This document shows positions 60,777-64,000 of a stretch of 64,000 nt of DNA, piece after piece. The stretch is taken from positions 173,265 to 237,264 of the forward strand of contig JAHJUE010000005.1 of the NCBI GenBank assembly GCA_018829205.1. Reading direction: 5' to 3'. Under the pieces are notes generated by a model that saw nothing but the letters and a program-made list of their open reading frames with translations, ran no database searches and was not told the origin of the DNA. Position numbers and translations under genes: made by a program. The stretch is from Bacteroidota bacterium. Its GTDB lineage: Bacteria; Bacteroidota; Ignavibacteria; Ignavibacteriales; Melioribacteraceae. The stretch's first letter is position 1, and each line of letters starts with the position of its first letter.

Positions 60777-62477
60777 ATGTTTGGATTATCCTATCTGGAT
60801 TTAAGCGTAATTATTATATATGTACTTGTAATAATTTATTTGGGATGGTGGACAAAGAAAAAAGTTACCTCCTCCGGCGATTATTTTATGGGCGGAAGAA
60901 AAGGCGGCAAGTTTATGATGATTGCTAACGCTCTCGGCGCAGGAACCCATACAGATCAGGCGATCGCTGTTTCCGGCGCTACCTACCAAATTGGACTTGC
61001 TGGAATTTGGTATCAATGGGTTTGGCTTTTTTCAACTCCTTTTTATTGGCTGCTGTCTCCTATTTTTAGAAGAGTTAGATACGTTACTACCGGAGATTTC
61101 TTTGAGGAACGATACGGCGCAAAACTAGGCGCAGCTTATACATTAATGGGAATGCTCTATTTTACAATTAATATCGGTCTGATATTAAAAGGTACAGGAA
61201 CCGCAATCGAAGCGGTTACCGGCGGTTTGATTACAACCGAAATGATCGTACTTATTCTAACGGTTTTTTTCCTTTTTTATAGTGTGCTGGGGGGATTAGT
61301 CTCAGCATTAATTGTAAATCTTATACAGGGAATGTTCATCTTAATTTTGTCGTTCTTATTAATTCCATTCGCGTTAAATACTGCCGGAGGAATATCACAA
61401 ATTAAAGAAAGTCTACCCGATTATATGTTCAGTTTTGTAGCGCCTCAGGAAGTAACATTGTTTTTTATAATTATGGTAATTATAAACGGCCTTGTAGGAA
61501 TAGTTGTTCAGCCTCACCATATGGCTGTTGGCGGCGCCGGCAAATCTGAATATAATTGCAGAATGGGATGGACATACGGTAATTTTACAAAAAGATTTGC
61601 AACTCTTGGATGGGCATTTGTTGGAGTTTTTGCTGCGGCTTTGTTTCCCGGACTTGAAAATGAAAACCGCGAATTGGCATTCGGAACCGCCGTAAAAAAT
61701 TTATTGCCTTCCGGTTTGGTTGGACTTATGATTGCAGCAATGGCCGCGGCTGTTCTTGCTGCTTGCCATAATTTTATGGTGGGAGGTTCGGCATTATTTA
61801 CCCGTAACGTATACAAAAAGTTTTTTGATAAAAAAATTGAGGGGAATAAAGAACTTACTGTCGCAAGGTTGTCGTCGATTATTATTGTAATTGGCGGCGT
61901 TACCGTGGCGCTTACAATACCGAATGTCGTTCAGGGTTTAAAATATTTATGGCAGATAACCGCGTATTTCGGAATTGCTTTCTGGATGGCCATAGTCTGG
62001 AAAAAAGCAAATAGATACGGTGTTTGGGCAAGTTTAGTTGTTACTGTAATAGCTACAATAATTACCGGACCATATTTTTCTTTCGGGTATGGATTATCTC
62101 TTGAGTATCAAATCGCAGTTTATCTCCCCTTGGGGTTTATAACTTTTATTGCTGTAAGTATTTTTACTAAAAATGAACCCGAAGAACAGCTTAATAAATT
62201 TTACACTTTGTTGCATACACCTGTAGGAGAAGAACAGAAACTGAAAGATAAAGGTATAGATATAATGCTTGAGGGTGAATCTGACGACGGTGAAACTACA
62301 AAGTCCGATCTCTCTCTTGAAGAAAGAGGACATAGTTTATTGCTTGTTGATTTGTTATCTATACATAAAAAATTCTCTTTCAAAAATTATAGAATTGATA
62401 TAGTAGGATTCCTATGGGCGGTATTATTTGTAATAGGAATATTTGCCATTGGGCTTATTGCCGCCGGTTGGGGATAA
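60777..62477 (+). CDS. Sodium:solute symporter (SSS family)
   Basis: A 566-residue inner-membrane transporter with about 13 hydrophobic helices: G-D-Y-F-M-G-G-R-K-G-G, A-G-T-H-T-D-Q-A-I-A-V-S-G and A-A-M-A-A-A-V-L-A-A-C-H-N-F follow the SSS pattern. A soluble acidic segment (about 485-530) precedes the last helix. It lies 51 bp after the glucuronidase and most likely imports the glucuronide or released sugar acid. Confidence 0.9.
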   Translation: MFGLSYLDLSVIIIYVLVIIYLGWWTKKKVTSSGDYFMGGRKGGKFMMIANALGAGTHTDQAIAVSGATYQIGLAGIWYQWVWLFSTPFYWLLSPIFRRVRYVTTGDFFEERYGAKLGAAYTLMGMLYFTINIGLILKGTGTAIEAVTGGLITTEMIVLILTVFFLFYSVLGGLVSALIVNLIQGMFILILSFLLIPFALNTAGGISQIKESLPDYMFSFVAPQEVTLFFIIMVIINGLVGIVVQPHHMAVGGAGKSEYNCRMGWTYGNFTKRFATLGWAFVGVFAAALFPGLENENRELAFGTAVKNLLPSGLVGLMIAAMAAAVLAACHNFMVGGSALFTRNVYKKFFDKKIEGNKELTVARLSSIIIVIGGVTVALTIPNVVQGLKYLWQITAYFGIAFWMAIVWKKANRYGVWASLVVTVIATIITGPYFSFGYGLSLEYQIAVYLPLGFITFIAVSIFTKNEPEEQLNKFYTLLHTPVGEEQKLKDKGIDIMLEGESDDGETTKSDLSLEERGHSLLLVDLLSIHKKFSFKNYRIDIVGFLWAVLFVIGIFAIGLIAAGWG

Positions 62478-62520
62478 TTTATTTAATAATCAGTTTATTC
62501 AAATTAGAGTATTGAACTAG

Positions 62521-64000
62521 ATGAAAAAGATTTCAGCCATATTGTTTTTTTTTATTTTCTTTGTCTCATGTAGTGAAGATAAACAAATAATATCGCTTAA
62601 AAATGAATGCTCGAAAAATCTTATTTTATTATCGGATGCATTAATTAATATCCAGCAGCTTAATCCTAACTCAAAGGATTACGGCGCAATATATTGTAAA
62701 ACCTGTGCAGATTACCACACAAGAGCTTCCGAGGCAGTTTTACCATTCGCAGTCGCGTATAAAAATACAGGTGATAAAAAATACCTTTCTTCCGCGGTTT
62801 CTACCGGTCAATGGTTAATTAATCAGCAGCTGGATAACGGCGCGTGGAATGAAACCCCTTCCGAATGGACAGGAACAACCACAGATCAGCTGCTAATGAT
62901 GGCTGCGGCTTATCCGCTTCTTGTAGATGAGTTAAGCGACAATCAGAAAATATTGTGGAAGAATTCAATTAAACTTGCCTCCGATTGGATTACCGAAAAT
63001 ATGAATCATGAATTCGCAAGCATAAATTATTGCGCTACTTCCTGCGCCGCATTGATGATCGCTTTTAATGTTATTCCTGATTCGGCTTATGTAAAAAAAG
63101 CGGATACTCTTGCGATGTTATGCGCCTCGAAATTGGATGAAGATTTCTTTTTAACAGGAGAAGGCAATAGAATTAGAGGCACAAAATACGGCGTCGATTT
63201 AGGTTATAGTTTGGATATGTCGATGTGGGGAATGGCATTATACGCTAAACTTAGAAATAATCTTTACGTTGATAACCTCGTTAAAGAATCATTAAAAAGA
63301 TACATATACTTTATTTATCCGGACGGTTCTACCGATGGTTCATGGGGAGTGAGAGCAAGCAAATGGACTACATATGGAAGCGTAACCGCCGACGGGTGCC
63401 AAATTTTATTTTCTCTCTATTCACGGGATAATCCTGTTTATAGAAAAGCCGCTATGGAGAATTTAAATTACCTGATGAAAATGAGAGATGAAAACGGTAT
63501 GCTTACATACGGTCCGCATTATTCCGAAATGTATGATGAAGCTCCGTGCAATTACCCCACATTCTGCCGTGCAAAAAATTTAGCGATGGCAATAATTTAC
63601 GGGGATCAATTCGAAGGTGAAGTTGAAAATATTCCGACTCAGAAAACCGGTTGGATGAAATATTTTAAAACAATGGACTTAACATTGGTCCGTACCGAAA
63701 ATTTTATGGCAACCGTTACAGGATACAGGTACAAGGATATTAGAAGAGGCGCGGATTTTAAATATATGCACCGTCCTTCCGGAGGTTCAATTACAAATTT
63801 ATGGATAAAAGATTACGGCTATTTGCAGGCATCAAGTCAAACCGAATACTATATATGGGAAATGCATTATCCCGAAGCTGAAAATTCACTGTCAATAACT
63901 CCGCGGATAGAATTCCAAGACAGTAATGCTTTTTATACAAACCTTTATGAATTCGATTCTCACATGGAATCTTCCCAAATAAATAATTATTTCGAAGTAA
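62521..64000 (+). CDS. Lipoprotein with (alpha/alpha)-toroid-like domain, 3'-truncated
   Basis: An open frame of 493 codons to the window end, with no stop. M-K-K-I then F-F-V-S-C-S gives a lipobox with C17. Residues about 45-360 form repeated helices typical of (alpha/alpha)-barrel glycan enzymes (D-Y-H-T-R-A-S-E-A-V, N-Q-Q-L-D-N-G-A-W-N-E, D-G-S-T-D-G-S-W-G-V-R and Y-G-P-H-Y-S-E-M-Y-D). From about 375 the sequence turns beta-rich, as in heparinase II/III-like polysaccharide lyases with a sandwich after the toroid. The exact family is not recognised. Position suggests a surface or periplasmic lyase feeding the glucuronidase. Confidence 0.75.
   Translation, partial: MKKISAILFFFIFFVSCSEDKQIISLKNECSKNLILLSDALINIQQLNPNSKDYGAIYCKTCADYHTRASEAVLPFAVAYKNTGDKKYLSSAVSTGQWLINQQLDNGAWNETPSEWTGTTTDQLLMMAAAYPLLVDELSDNQKILWKNSIKLASDWITENMNHEFASINYCATSCAALMIAFNVIPDSAYVKKADTLAMLCASKLDEDFFLTGEGNRIRGTKYGVDLGYSLDMSMWGMALYAKLRNNLYVDNLVKESLKRYIYFIYPDGSTDGSWGVRASKWTTYGSVTADGCQILFSLYSRDNPVYRKAAMENLNYLMKMRDENGMLTYGPHYSEMYDEAPCNYPTFCRAKNLAMAIIYGDQFEGEVENIPTQKTGWMKYFKTMDLTLVRTENFMATVTGYRYKDIRRGADFKYMHRPSGGSITNLWIKDYGYLQASSQTEYYIWEMHYPEAENSLSITPRIEFQDSNAFYTNLYEFDSHMESSQINNYFEV

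Overview
The window is AT-rich, densely coded DNA from a Gram-negative bacterium of the Fibrobacteres-Chlorobi-Bacteroidetes group. An Ignavibacteria-type (Melioribacter-like) organism is the best guess. The evidence is a C-terminal type IX secretion sorting domain (gene ending at 57668), a TonB-dependent receptor with an N-terminal carboxypeptidase-like domain, ExbB/ExbD/TonB genes, many tetratricopeptide proteins, and promoter-like sites of the Bacteroidetes TTG-N19/20-TAnnTTTG type. The lineage is inferred; no rRNA or other decisive marker is present.

Region 1 (1-7.2 kb): a 5'-truncated iron-containing alcohol dehydrogenase, then a tight operon for lysine synthesis on the amino-group carrier protein LysW: lysW, homocitrate synthase, lysX, lysY, a class II glutamine amidotransferase-like gene, lysZ and lysJ. 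It ends at a strong terminator. LysK, LysN, homoaconitase and homoisocitrate dehydrogenase are not in the window. Region 2 (7.2-24 kb) is mostly housekeeping. It holds a GNAT-nitrilase fusion, an rRNA methyltransferase, an alkaline phosphatase-like protein, a likely unassigned structured RNA at about 11946-12130, cytidine deaminase, a metallo-beta-lactamase-fold hydrolase, fur-feoA-feoB, dodecin and two peroxiredoxins. It also has a pterin operon (PTPS, folE and two SDRs), an ECF sigma/anti-sigma unit flanked by Spy-like periplasmic proteins, and a tRNA-Leu.

Region 3 (24-35.5 kb) is an envelope block: a DUF92 membrane protein, a 987-residue TPR protein, an outer-membrane barrel without a plug, an HU-like/transmembrane/SPOR protein, then exbB, exbD and tonB. 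Converging on it is a four-gene minus-strand run ending in small membrane proteins. Region 4 (35.5-41 kb) has tRNA-Gln, a propeller lipoprotein, two head-to-head 'membrane protein plus small HTH' pairs, an MDR oxidoreductase and a YaiI-type protein.

Region 5 (41-53 kb) looks like carbohydrate and one-carbon metabolism. It has two Gfo/Idh/MocA oxidoreductases, mannose-6-phosphate isomerase and a three-gene corrinoid methyl-transfer module (UroD-family methyltransferase, B12-binding protein, homocysteine methyltransferase). It also has a phytanoyl-CoA dioxygenase-like protein, a sodium symporter with an amidotransferase-like partner, a SpoIIAA/STAS-like protein and a NagA-like amidohydrolase. 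Region 6 (53-64 kb) is a probable glucuronide or uronic-polysaccharide utilisation locus: TonB-dependent receptor, T9SS-secreted beta-helix protein, GntR-LacI regulator, GH2 beta-glucuronidase with the uronate-recognising NxK motif, sodium symporter, and a lipoprotein cut by the window end. Two copies of a 17-bp inverted repeat, before the receptor and before the glucuronidase, are probable operators for the regulator.
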